Positions 33,456 to 43,577 of a stretch of 64,000 nucleotides of DNA are shown piece after piece (position 1 is the first letter of the stretch; every line of letters begins with the position of its first letter). A program made the position numbers and the translations under genes. The notes beneath the pieces are model-generated. The model saw only the letters and a list, made by a program, of their open reading frames with translations, had not been told where the DNA came from and made no database searches. The stretch comes from Bedellia somnulentella (Eukaryota; Arthropoda; Insecta; Lepidoptera; Bedelliidae). The stretch covers positions 8,680,001 through 8,744,000 of the forward strand of contig OY755177.1 of assembly GCA_963576735.1 (NCBI GenBank). Direction: 5' to 3'.

Positions 33456-33617
33456 ATTTAATTTTATGTACTGTGTACAACTTTAAAAAAATATTTAACG
33501 CCGGCTATTTGCATAAACGCCTCATTTAAGAGTTTTTCAGATTTACATTAAAACACTCTACGACCCGTTCTTGTTTTTCATCTAATACATAGAAATAAAA
33601 ATAAAAAGTTAGAGATA

Positions 33618-34771
33618 CGAGGGGTATGCCAAAAGAAACTAGGAAACTAGATACTCAAAAATTATAAAATTTATTCTTTATTACAAGTATCGATCTTTTC
33701 AAAGTATTCACCCTGAGAAAGTTTACACTTTTCCATACGGCTGAACCAATCGGAAAATACCTGTGACCACTCTTCTTTAGATACCTCTGAAATCTCAAAA
33801 TTATAGGCAACCAGCGCATCTTCTTTGCTTTCAAACCTCTTCCCCTTTAGTTTTTCTTTGATTTTTGGAAACAAGTAAAAATTACAAGGCGCTAGGTCAG
33901 GGGAATATGGCGTGTGAGGGAAAATTTACACATATTTCGAGTTTAAAAAGTCTAGTGTTTTCTGGCAGACGTGTGCGGCGCCGCATTGTCGTGGTGCCAG
34001 AGAAGGTGCCGGATTCCTGACTTCGGTCGCTTGTCACACCAAGCTGACATTACTGTTGGAGCACAAACTGTCACATACCATTCGAAGTTCACCGTTCTTT
34101 CATACTATCACAACAGTAGCAATATAACCCGTTTCGCAGAAAAACGAGGCGACCATTTGTTTCTGTGTGCTTCGTGCACGGCGACATTTCGTTGAGTTGG
34201 CTCGTCTTCAAAGCACCATACAGTCGACTGTCGCTTTGATTCGGGATCATAGTTATGTAGCCATGTTTCGTCACCAGCCAGTATATCATATACGTTTTTT
34301 TCTTGCCTCCATTGAATTTATCTATCATGAATAGGCACCAATCCACCCGACGGTCTTTCTGCTCATCGGTAAGTTTGTGCGGCACCCATCTCGAACAACG
34401 TTTACGGAGAGAAAAGTGGTCGTGAATTATGGTTTGCATTGCTGCTGATCCAATCCCTAATTCTCGTTCTAGCTCTACATATGTAATGGTCGGTTTTCGA
34501 CTGCACGAACATTTTCTTGCATGACCGTGGTTGGCGGCCGTCCTGTCTTCGCTTCATCTTCGAGACATCCCCGTCCTCTTTTAAATTCAGCAAACCAATT
34601 GAATACTGTTGCTCGGGAACAAGCAGACTCACCAAAAGTAAAAGCCAAAAGTTGAAAATATTCTTGAGGCTTTAAACCTTTTTTAAAGGTAAAAATCACG
34701 TCAACTGAGCTCCATTGTTGCAAGTAAATTCCCGCCAGATTCTCGGAAAAATGATGCTCATTCAAATACAA
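33618..34771 (-). pseudogene. mariner transposase relic, third catalytic Asp changed to Asn
   Basis: This is a mariner-family transposase (normally DD34D) in pieces. The N-terminal helix-turn-helix has SRATVFNWFAEFKRG and EDEAKTGRPPT (34771-34475). The middle has HDHFSLRKRCSRWVPHKL (34439 on). The first Asp (GDETW) is readable only after a frame change near 34300. The second Asp is in WHHDNAAPHTS near 33990. The third region reads YSPDLAPCNFYLF, with AAT (Asn, plus-strand 33881-33883) where the family has Asp. The C-terminus SKEEWSQVFSDWFSRM ends at 33671. At least three frameshifts and one stop. A TA plus CGAGGGGTATGCCAAAAG at 33616-33635 looks like the 3' TIR; the 5' TIR was not found. Confidence 0.85.
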
Positions 34772-35444
34772 AATAAATAAAAGAAGTGTGTTTTCTATTC
34801 AAATGTGTCAATAAAAAACCAGCCTTACTAGTGTCAATTAAATGAGAAAAGAGTATCTTACTTCTTTTCTACTGGTTCATATAAAAATCTTCATAAAATT
34901 CATAGTTCCAATATTGATCCGTGTAAGTGAAAATTGCTAATCATATTTTTTCCTCATCTTTTTTTTAATCATGAGTACAACGCAACTTATAACATACGGT
35001 TGTCATATATTTTTATTAACAAAGTAATGGCTCACAAATTTTTAAACTCATCTTTTCATAAACATATAATTGGACTAAAATATGTAAGCTATCCTATTAC
35101 ACAAGAAACTCATGAAGTATCAGAAATAGATAAAAACTTGTTGAGTGAGTAATATTGTTTTAGCTCAGAATATTCTATCAATTCCCAGTAATTCAGAGAA
35201 AAACTAATTTTGTTTCCCAAGTACGAGAAAAAGTATTCAACAAACAATTTTATTTTTAGAAACCTCTCTGTAGAACACCCACACTTTTGGTTTTATAAAA
35301 ACAAATTTTCAGTGTTTTAGTTTCATTTATACCATTTACTCCAGTTTGCATTTGGTCTGTGTTCTACTGCTGCTGAAAGTCTGAATAATATCAATAAAAT
35401 TTTGTACCATATAAAGAACTATCAGTGTACACACATATGTATAA
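34772..35444. other. No recognised features
   Basis: AT-rich. It may include the lost 5' end of the mariner element, but no inverted repeat is visible. Confidence 0.4.
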
Positions 35445-35865
35445 ATATTCACATTTTTATATATACTCGCGCCATTTTTTCCCATTAGGGTAGCCACAGT
35501 CTATCGACCGCCACTTTGTACAATCCCGGCAAACTTCTCTAGCTTCGTTTAGTCCAACTATCTTTTTATACACTTTCTTTGATTGCTCATAATTCGGACG
35601 CCAACCTTGTTTAGCACACTCTCTATTTGGCGTAAATATGTACTCCGTGGTTGTCCTCTACTAACATTACCTTTCAATTTAGCAATACAGATTTATTTCA
35701 CTATATTATTGTTATACATCCTCTCTACGTGCCCAAACCATTTTAACATTATTTTTTCTATCTTTTTAACAATACCATCTTTCACACCACACCTTTCACG
35801 AAGCACTCTGTTTCTCACTCGATCACAAAACCGGACATTATAAACTTTTCTGAGGAAATAGATAC
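35445..35865 (-). pseudogene. RTE 3' end and C-terminal coding remnant
   Basis: TTTTTCCCATTAGGGTAGCC and TCTATCGACCGCCACTTTGT give the RTE 3' terminus. Further right, GTGCCCAAACCATTTTAACA and ACACCTTTCACGAAGCACTC encode, in reverse, the FGH-ERM and ERCGVK regions. Frames are broken. No long TATG tail remains. Confidence 0.75.
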
Positions 35866-36465
35866 AATTTCGTTTTAAACATGTTTTTATATTTTCATTT
35901 TAAATAAAATCAGCACGATCAAGCCAACGTTATAATTATTCGCGTTACGCTTTAATAGTAGTCCAGCACAAACACTAAAAACATTACGTGGGGTGGAATA
36001 CTCCACACCAGGAAATTATTTCTAGGAATATCGAGGAAAGACTCATATGTATATACAGACAGAGACGTATGCACTTAGAGACCTTATCATTAAAAAATCT
36101 TGAACACTGTGTAGTATTTTTTTATGTCCAAGCATTTCTTGCATACTCTTTTTAAAAGACCCGATGGGCTATTCCAAAATATCAGTTTGAATTAGACTTG
36201 ATATCCAAAGCACTGTTTGCTGTTAACCTTTTTTGATTGACGTAGCTTTTTATTATCGTAGACATTATGAACTCACATTAAAACACTCACTCCCTTAATC
36301 GAAGTTAATCCTGCAATACGTATAAAAAAATATATTTCTCAATCGAAATCCGGAAGTTTGCCTCCTGTAAACATATCGTGCATGCAACAGGCGTTGTTAA
36401 TATTTACTATTGATAATTTTCCAATACACCATCATTTATTATTATTATATTATATTAGCATTATG
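35866..36465. other. No recognised features
   Basis: AT-rich; nothing identified. Confidence 0.4.
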
Positions 36466-36655
36466 TGCCGTGTAGTGGTGGCTTAGAATGTCACTACCCC
36501 TTCGATGCGGTTGGAGACTCATCACCAAAGATACTTTATTTCTACCATCTTCTCCCCTATCAATTTTCCAAATGTGGCTGAAGTGTTTTGAACTCTAAAG
36601 CTCTGGCTACCCCTTTTAGGGATTTATGGCCGTGATTATATGTATGTATGTATCG
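36466..36655 (+). repeat. SINE-B copy with internal deletion
   Basis: GCCGTGTAGTGGTGGCTTAG, then GATGCGGTTGGAGACTCATC, CTCTGGCTACCCCTTTTAGG and GATTTATGGCCGTGATTATA plus TATG units. The block around CGTAAGAGGCGACTAA is missing. Confidence 0.8.
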
Positions 36656-36855
36656 TCATTTAATTAGGTATAATTTAAGTTAGCCACCCTGTTATAAAAA
36701 GTATGAGATCAAGAGATATGAGTCTTCCCTCGGTATTCCTCGGAATATATTTTTGGTGAAAACTATTAAACCTACGTAATGCGGTTAGTTCCTGTGCTGG
36801 ACAATCCAATTAATGTTATACACTAGCGTTTACTCGATCGTTAGATTTTTATTTA

Positions 36856-37797
36856 GAACTAGTGGATCGGCCCAGAGCGTCGCGCGGGTAGCGTTGTTTT
36901 TTAAATAACTGAGGTTTCTTTCTTCAGTCACTGCTCAAGCATTGTGGAGCGCAATGTTTTCAATTTATTAAATTTAAAGCACTCCCGGAGTGCCACTCCT
37001 GAACAGTGTAGTTTGGTGATTTTGAAGTATTAACGTTTATTAGCAAATTTTAGAATAAAACACTATGAAGTATTTATAGCAATCTAAAAAAGAAATCATT
37101 ACGTGATGTAGGATACAATTACTGGCGCCATCTAGCATGTAATATGTGAATTAGTAAAGATTTGGTTTTGCTCAAGGCCGCGATGGCTTATGTTCATGTA
37201 ATCATGTATAATTCCGGTGTTTCTCTATCGATTTCTATGATTTGTTTTTATTGTATAGGTATTAATGTTGCTTTTTTAAAATTAGGGATGAGTGAACGTA
37301 TTGTAAACGTAAGAGTAAACAAATATAATCAGAATGCTCCGAACTGCCAAGCTATCAGGAGTTACACGTGTTATTGTGAGTCAACCATAAAAGATAGACA
37401 TATACTGATGCGGGAAATTTTTTAGACAATTTTATGAAAAATATTTTCGTAATACATGATTTCTATGTAACTTTAACCATTAAAGCTGCGGACTGAAGCT
37501 TAAACAATGGAGTAACTTCTCCCGTTTTCCCGAAATTTCCCAAAATTCCCCTTCACTTCTATGCTGAAAAGTATACTATAACCTGCCCAAGAGTATGAAG
37601 AATAATTGTGCCAAGTTTAATTAAAATCCGAATAGTACTTTTTGTTTCCATAAGGAACATACAAACCGACAGACAGACAAAAATTTTACTGATTGCATTT
37701 TTGGCCTCAGTATCGATCACTTATCATCCCCTGATAGTTATTTTGAAAATATATTTCATGTACAGAATTGACCTCTCTACACGTCTATTATAAGTAT
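36856..37797 (-). mobile_element. Non-autonomous Helitron, minus strand
   Basis: The left edge ACTAGTGGATCGGCCCAGAG is the reverse of a CTAGT-ending Helitron 3' terminus, with GC-rich CGTCGCGCGGG next to it. The right edge TCTACACGTCTATTATAAGT resembles the reversed family 5' start. Inside, CAAACCGACAGACAGACAAA and a proline-like CCCGTTTTCCCGAAATTTCC tract are also typical. No Rep/helicase coding sequence. The exact right boundary is uncertain. Confidence 0.6.
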
Positions 37798-38134
37798 AGA
37801 TAAAAGTATTAAAACATGTTATAAACGAATAATGAGTTTCTTGTTTTTTATAAACAGTTTCCAAAGCAACGGGGTGAAGTCATATACTTAAATTTATACG
37901 TTTAAAAATAATCTGATAATTGAGTTTGACATAAAGTTTAAGTTATATTTGACACCTTGCAAGTCTTCAAAATGAATGGAATAACGAGCCGCCTAACTAA
38001 CGAACCGGCTCTGGTCTGTACCATCGGTACCAGGTATCCGGGCACTGCGCCGGGATATTCCTATTTGCCACCCTATATCTGCAGTACCTTTAAGGTGTCT
38101 ACGCAGAAATGAGTGTCCTCACAGACAGACTATA
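37798..38134. other. No recognised features
   Basis: Short unique stretch; TCTGGTCTGTACCATCGGTA contains a small self-complementary word. Nothing else was seen. Confidence 0.35.
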
Positions 38135-38138
38135 TACA

Positions 38139-39506
38139 TGTCGCAGGAAAATCGTCAAACTCGTTAGCTTATAAGTTTCCTAGGAAACTTGTAAGATGAC
38201 GGAAATCCGTCAAACAGCAAATGAATTTACATCTTACCTGATAGGTTTTAGGAAACTTGTAAAATAACGAACTCACCTCAGGAAATTTGTAAGTGGGGAT
38301 CATTTTTGACAAGTTTCCGAGTTTCAAATTCTGCATTTTAGGAACTTTACAAGTTTCCTGAATCCCGCTAGGAAAGTTGTCAATGCAGCACTAATGGCGC
38401 GGAGGGAGGGATGTTAGTCAATGCGGATTGGCTGGCGGCGGTCACGTGACGAGGCGCATTCGCGCGTCTTGTCAACTCGACAATCAAAACTAATATTTTC
38501 CTTGCTTTACTAATGCTAATCTATTATTTTGCTATTATTTGATGTCACTGACATAAAATTAAAATGTTTTAAGAGTATTTAGTAAATATAAATTGTTTAA
38601 GTATCGTGATACTTTATAGTTATATAGTATGAAAACCTTCTAGATCTTTATTTTAAAGAGCGTTTTTATACCGATATACTCGCGGCACTAAATCCCTAGA
38701 AAGGGTGGGTAGCCTGACCGTCGGAATAAGAAATTTCTTAGCTACTTTTGGAAGTTAAAGGGGAAAAGATTGGCGATAGGTCTCCCACCGCATCGCCTCC
38801 AATGACATCCATTGTTAAAGGTTACCGCCAGAAATATGTCAGTGCTATTCTTAACCGATGCTTGTAAGATTTTAAACTCTTACAAATTTACTGCATTCAT
38901 AAGATTTTATCCCGCGGTTGTCCTAAGAGGAAACCAAAGGCTTTTTAAGTGATTGTTAGGTGAAGTGGCTGCATACCCAGCGCCACCTTCTGATTTTTAA
39001 AGTAATTCGCTACTGTTGTGATGTGAGTGTATGAAGAGCACGTCAGAAGATTGGTTGATTAACGAATGGAAACTAGTGTAAAAATCATCGTCATCGAAAT
39101 AAATTATTCGTAGTTTTCGTTTATTATCATATTAGAAATGCCTTCTTAGTCCAGTTCCTCATTTATATTTGAAAATATCAAAACATTGTCATTACTTTAA
39201 ATTCATGTTTTTTTTTTTACTCAACTCACTTCTTAACCAATCATCATAAGTAACTGGTTCTATTAACAATTTCACTAGCAGCCATTAGGAGGCTTACAAA
39301 TTTCCTAAAGTATAAATTCAAAACTCGGAAACTTGTCAAAAATTATCCCCACTTACAATTTTCCTGAGGTGAGTTCGTTATTTTACAAGTTTCCTAAAAC
39401 CTATCAGGTAAGATGTAAATTCGCATGCTGTTTGACGAATTTCCGTCAACTTACAAGTTTCCTAGGAAACTTATAAGTTAACGAGTTTGACGATTTTCCT
39501 GCGACA
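38139..39506. mobile_element. 1.37-kb DNA element with TIRs of about 200 bp
   Basis: The two ends (38139-38340 and 39292-39506) are inverted copies of each other with only scattered differences, starting TGTCGCAGGAAAATCGTCAA on both sides. TACA lies immediately outside at 38135-38138 and 39507-39510, a possible 4-bp target duplication. The arms themselves repeat AAGTTTCCTAGGAAACTT-like words and can fold. No transposase frame is present, and a SINE-B sits inside (38673-38870). Superfamily undetermined. Confidence 0.75.
38673..38870 (-). repeat. SINE-B copy inside the long-TIR element
   Basis: ATACTCGCGGCACTAAATCC, GGAAGTTAAAGGGGAAAAGA and GATAGGTCTCCCACCGCATC identify it, with deletions. Nested in the 38139-39506 element. 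Confidence 0.7.
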
Positions 39507-39865
39507 TACATAACGTTTGAATTAATTATTCATGTCTATTAAGTATCTTGTTTTTCAAAATCCTACATAGTTCCAAAGGTCGTTTATAAGTTTTAGAAAA
39601 AGGTTGTGGTACATGAGTGATTTTCTTCATTTCCTTAATTGTTATTTATAATATTGTGTTTACTTGACCTGAAATTATTGGAGCGAAGCATTTACCCCGA
39701 CTTTTGTATTTCGCTTGTGACATCACTCTTCCTAAACGGCTAACTGATCTCTACCAAATTTTGCATGATGTTCATAATTATCGAGTACCAGGTTATGAAA
39801 AATATTTTTTTCGAAAAAATGTTAGCAATTGTCATCCTCAAAAGTTTCACATGTAAGTCTATAGC

Positions 39866-40024
39866 GCAATGCACACTGAGCCCGCTGGCTCGTCGTCAAA
39901 GCTCGGCGACACGACCCGGCGGCCTGTATGAAAAGAATTATGTCTTAAATATGTATGAAAAGTAGATGGCCGACAAAAAGTTGTTAATATATGTTAGCGG
40001 CCCGGCGGGCTCAATGTGTATTGC
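39866..40024. repeat. Inverted-repeat unit with GAGCCCGC arms
   Basis: GCAATGCACACTGAGCCCGC at the left is mirrored by GGCGGGCTCAATGTGTATTG plus C at the right, giving arms of about 24 bp with a few mismatches around a spacer of about 110 bp. MITE-like; no clear target duplication. Confidence 0.5.
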
Positions 40025-41452
40025 AATAATGGGAAATTATTGTAAACAAAACTAGCACGCGCTCATAGAATGTTTTCATTGCAGGCCTTTACTTTGTCGA
40101 AAGTGATGAAAAACGTTTTGAAAATCTCAATAAAATGTTAGAATTGATGTTTGATTTTGTCCGGCTTCGCCCCAATTTTCGGCATGCGAAGCTTCAATGC
40201 CAACCTAGTCAAGAAAATTAAGGCTGAATTTCGATCACAATTAATCTGGCATGTTGATTACACAACTCAAATAATATGTGTGCTATTATTTAGTGAACCA
40301 CACCGGCGGCGGAGCGGGAAGCGAAAGGCACAGCGAACCTCGGCAATCAAAGTTTACGCTAATAGCGGTGGCGGCGGCGGTTTCGAAATTCCACAACTCG
40401 GGAACTATGTAACGCGTTAAATTGTATGTGTTAGTGTAATAATGGTGTGTGAAAATACCATTATTATCGACTTAGTGTGTAGATGAGGAAAGTTTAAAAC
40501 CTAAATTTGTGAACATTAGTAACTATTTATTGTAAATTAAAGATGTAAGATTACAGTCCGATCCGAAACCCTATGAGGATGAATGTAATAAAAACCAAAA
40601 TTGCAAAGTCTACATATCAATTATCGATAGCTTTAACTTTATATTGTACATCGCGGCATATGAATATATGTAAGCGTGAATACATATATTGAAAAAAAAC
40701 TTGTTTATAACCCCAGTTGTTCTTTCATTATAGATGAACCCTCTAGGAGGACTTCTTAGCACTCCTTGACACTATATCCAAATTTCAGTACTTATAGTGT
40801 TGGTTACGACCCGCATTAAATTTTAATTTTAGGATCGATGCCCGGGGCTACACTTATATTATGAATTCGTTACGCCTCCCTGTTTGCTTAGGATAGAATC
40901 CATGGTCCGTGGTTTGGAGTGCACTTTAAGCAATCGGTCATGGCTATTATTATGGTAGACGTAATTAAGTTTCCCATCCCTCACGTGGTGTGCATAGATG
41001 GGATCGTGTGTTTCACTTTATCCTGGGTAGGATCGCACCTCGCTGTGGGACAAGCTAAGTTGAGGTTGAAGCAATACTTAAAAATATATAGTTAAACAAG
41101 TTCATGTTAAATATATTTTTGAATTAATTTAATCTACTCAAACTTTTAATTAATTCATGTTGCAATATTAATATTCATACAGCAAGTAACCCGGAGGGAA
41201 ATCTAAAATGAAACAAGTTGAAACTTTTATTTTAATCAATTTGTATCAATAAACAAACATTCATAAATTCTTTACGAAGGCTTTCATCCACATAATATAC
41301 TGTTAAATATAAATAGCTGTAATGCAAAAATAATATGCAATACTACGTAAATAATACTAAAATTGCATCTTACCTAGTTCTCCAATTGATTAGTAAATTA
41401 TTACGTAACGTATGATATTTTTATGGTCAAATTTATTGTCACAAACTTGCTG
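40025..41452. other. No firm gene; GC-rich segment and 5'-UTR-like tract at about 40300-40545
   Basis: GGCGGCGGAGCGGGAAGCGA and GGTGGCGGCGGCGG are followed by GT-rich UTR-like sequence (TTAGTGTAATAATGGTGTGT) and a possible donor GAT/GTAAGA near 40543. It resembles a lepidopteran first exon but lacks a clear initiator and coding part. The rest of the stretch shows nothing recognisable. Confidence 0.25.
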
Positions 41453-41680
41453 TATAGTGTCGGCTTCGAATAGCACTACCCCATTTCTTCCTGTGAGTGA
41501 ACTTACAGTGTTGGGGCTTTTTATAAGTGATTTTTATGCGATTTGACGACTCATCTACAATACCTTTATTTAACTATTTTTTTCCATACTCAATTTTCAA
41601 AAGTGGCTGAGGATTTTCTAATAATGAAGCTCTGGCTACCTCTTTTAGGATTTATAGTTGTGAGTTTATGGATGTATATA
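41453..41680 (+). repeat. SINE-B copy, diverged
   Basis: CTGTATAGTGTCGGCTTCGA (head), CACTACCCCATTTCTTCC, then AAAAGTGGCTGAGGATTTTC and the tail TTTATAGTTGTGAGTTTATG. Confidence 0.8.
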
Positions 41681-41764
41681 AGTTTATGTTGAGAAAATTT
41701 GAGATTCTGCTGATTGGTGCAAAATTTCGGTGACTCTTCGCTCTTTGCTTCAGAGACTGATACT

Positions 41765-41857
41765 AATAATAACTCAAATGTTCGCGCCGTATATCCCCGA
41801 AGGGGTTCACATTAGTACTTATACTTCTGAACATCACATGATATTGTCACCTGGTGT
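41765..41857 (-). repeat. SINE-A 3' tail fragment
   Basis: GTATATCCCCGAAGGGGTTC and ACATCACATGATATTGTCAC are the SINE-A 3' end; the body is missing. Confidence 0.75.
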
Positions 41858-41939
41858 AATTTTTCATTTTCGGCCATGGGAGAGGCGAGAAACAAAAATG
41901 TCTTTCGAAATAATAATTAATAATTATAAATATTGTTAC

Positions 41940-42363
41940 CAAATGACAAAAAAAATGCGATGAAAACACAATTATACTAAGAAGCAGGTTCTTAACTTTT
42001 TCTAAATAATTACTTACAGGCAATGTGATAATTTGATGAGAACAAAACGAGAACTTCAAATAACAAAGTTGCATTCATTAAAACTTTACTTCTCGGTCCT
42101 CATAAACTGTTCGGTGACCTGATAAGTTTGAGAGAGTAGCCATTCCGATATTATTCGTTTTGAGGCTTTGCATGAGAGTTCTTTGATATTACATGTTCTT
42201 AGTGCTTTGTTGTACGTATTTGTTAGGGCAAATGGTGGGAGATGGGAAGCAAATGTTGTTTTAATTCGTGATTGAATTGGAACCCTAAAAACCCTTTTGT
42301 TCAGCAGAGCACTATAGTTTGGAGAATTTAGAGTTTGTCTGTGAACGCGCAATACCGTGTTTA
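41940..42363 (-). pseudogene. Older LINE ORF2, C-terminal end (right of the P-like insertion in coding direction)
   Basis: The frame ending at 42086 reads RVHRQTLNSPNYSALLNKR, then LSCKASKRIISEWL, matching the very C-terminus of CR1/Jockey-group reverse transcriptases. Its upstream part lies at 47564-47790. Removing the P-like element and one copy of its 8-bp duplication brings the two parts into the same reading frame, which supports this interpretation. A 3' UTR-like stretch follows to about 41940. Confidence 0.75.
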
Positions 42364-42902
42364 GGATGTAACATGAAGCTACTAACTAAACAGGAGAGCG
42401 TACTCACAAAAATATGGAAAACAAAAATGCAATTTATTACCATGCAATAAAGTTAATTATCTTTTAAAAACTGTCAAGCAGAGAAACGCCCTAGAACGAG
42501 AGCCGTGTGAGAGAGAAGTGTGTCCCGCTCGCGCGGTTGCCAGTCGAGATTAAGTTCAAAGAAAAACAAATTCAAACTTATAAAACTTATAAAAAGCAGG
42601 TTATTAACTGTTCCTTTTTTGTATTTTATTTTAATTATTATTGTCGCCTATCGATTTGGAGATAAATAATTGGTTAAGTTTGGCAAAAGGGATATTAATA
42701 TTTGTCACGGGTATCCCCATCGAAACAAGATAAATGTGGTGTCCACAATTTATCATCTGTTTGAGTGTTTTGGAGCGTTTATCATTTAATTAAGAAAATT
42801 GTGATAAATATGGGTTCATGTTATGGAACAATAAATAAAATAACCTGTATCATCTCGAACTTTACCACATGAATGCATTAAACGATTTGAATTTGAATAT
42901 AG

Positions 42903-43105
42903 CTGTGTGGTGTCGACTTAGTATAGCACTACCCCATTTCTTCCGGTGGGTGTACGTAAGAGGCGACTAACGGTATTGGGGCTTTTAAGGGATTTTTGGG
43001 CAATGCGGTTGAGACCCATCACCAACAACCTTTATTTCACCATCTTTTCCCCACGCAACTTCCAAAAGTGGCTGAGGAAATTTTAATTCCCAAGCACTGG
43101 CTACC
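42903..43105 (+). repeat. SINE-B inside P-like copy B
   Basis: GCTGTGTGGTGTCGACTTAG to CTGGCTACCCATTCTTTTAT, the undisturbed counterpart of the split copy at 9090-9672. The 3' TATG tail is absent, so this copy was truncated or decayed before the P-like element multiplied. Confidence 0.8.
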
Positions 43106-43286
43106 CATTCTTTTATAATCTATTTATTAAGAATAAATAATAATAATAATCTTTATTTTCCAAACACAGTTTTCAGTACAGTGAAGATATTACATAAACA
43201 CATTTTGTTTTACATGATATGAGTACCTGTGGCCCCACACTAGGCAAGCCTGTATCGTGGGTACCGAGTAATGATATGCTATGTGG

Positions 43287-43330
<44 letters not shown>

Positions 43331-43577
43331 TTTATAGGTCTTCAAAATTAAATTACATACTAACATAAAAGTGACCTATTTATTTGATGATTTGGTAACA
43401 TGCATAGACCAAAATATAAAGTGAAAAATTCAGAAGTTAATAATTCAGTTATTAAGAAAATGTGAAAAAAAAAAAAAGTTATAAAGTTATTGTGTATTTT
43501 GAGTGTGCGTATGTGTGGGTGTGTGTTGAGGTGGTTCTGTGTGTGTGTGTGTGTGTGTGTATTTCGTGCTTATTGTG

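Noticed and set aside
35583..35843. 86-codon plus-strand frame
   Set aside because: It is antisense to the RTE C-terminal remnant at 35445-35865.
40151..40420. 89-codon plus-strand frame with a Gly run
   Set aside because: The run comes from a GGC-rich stretch. No domain and no start context support; treated only as part of a possible first exon.
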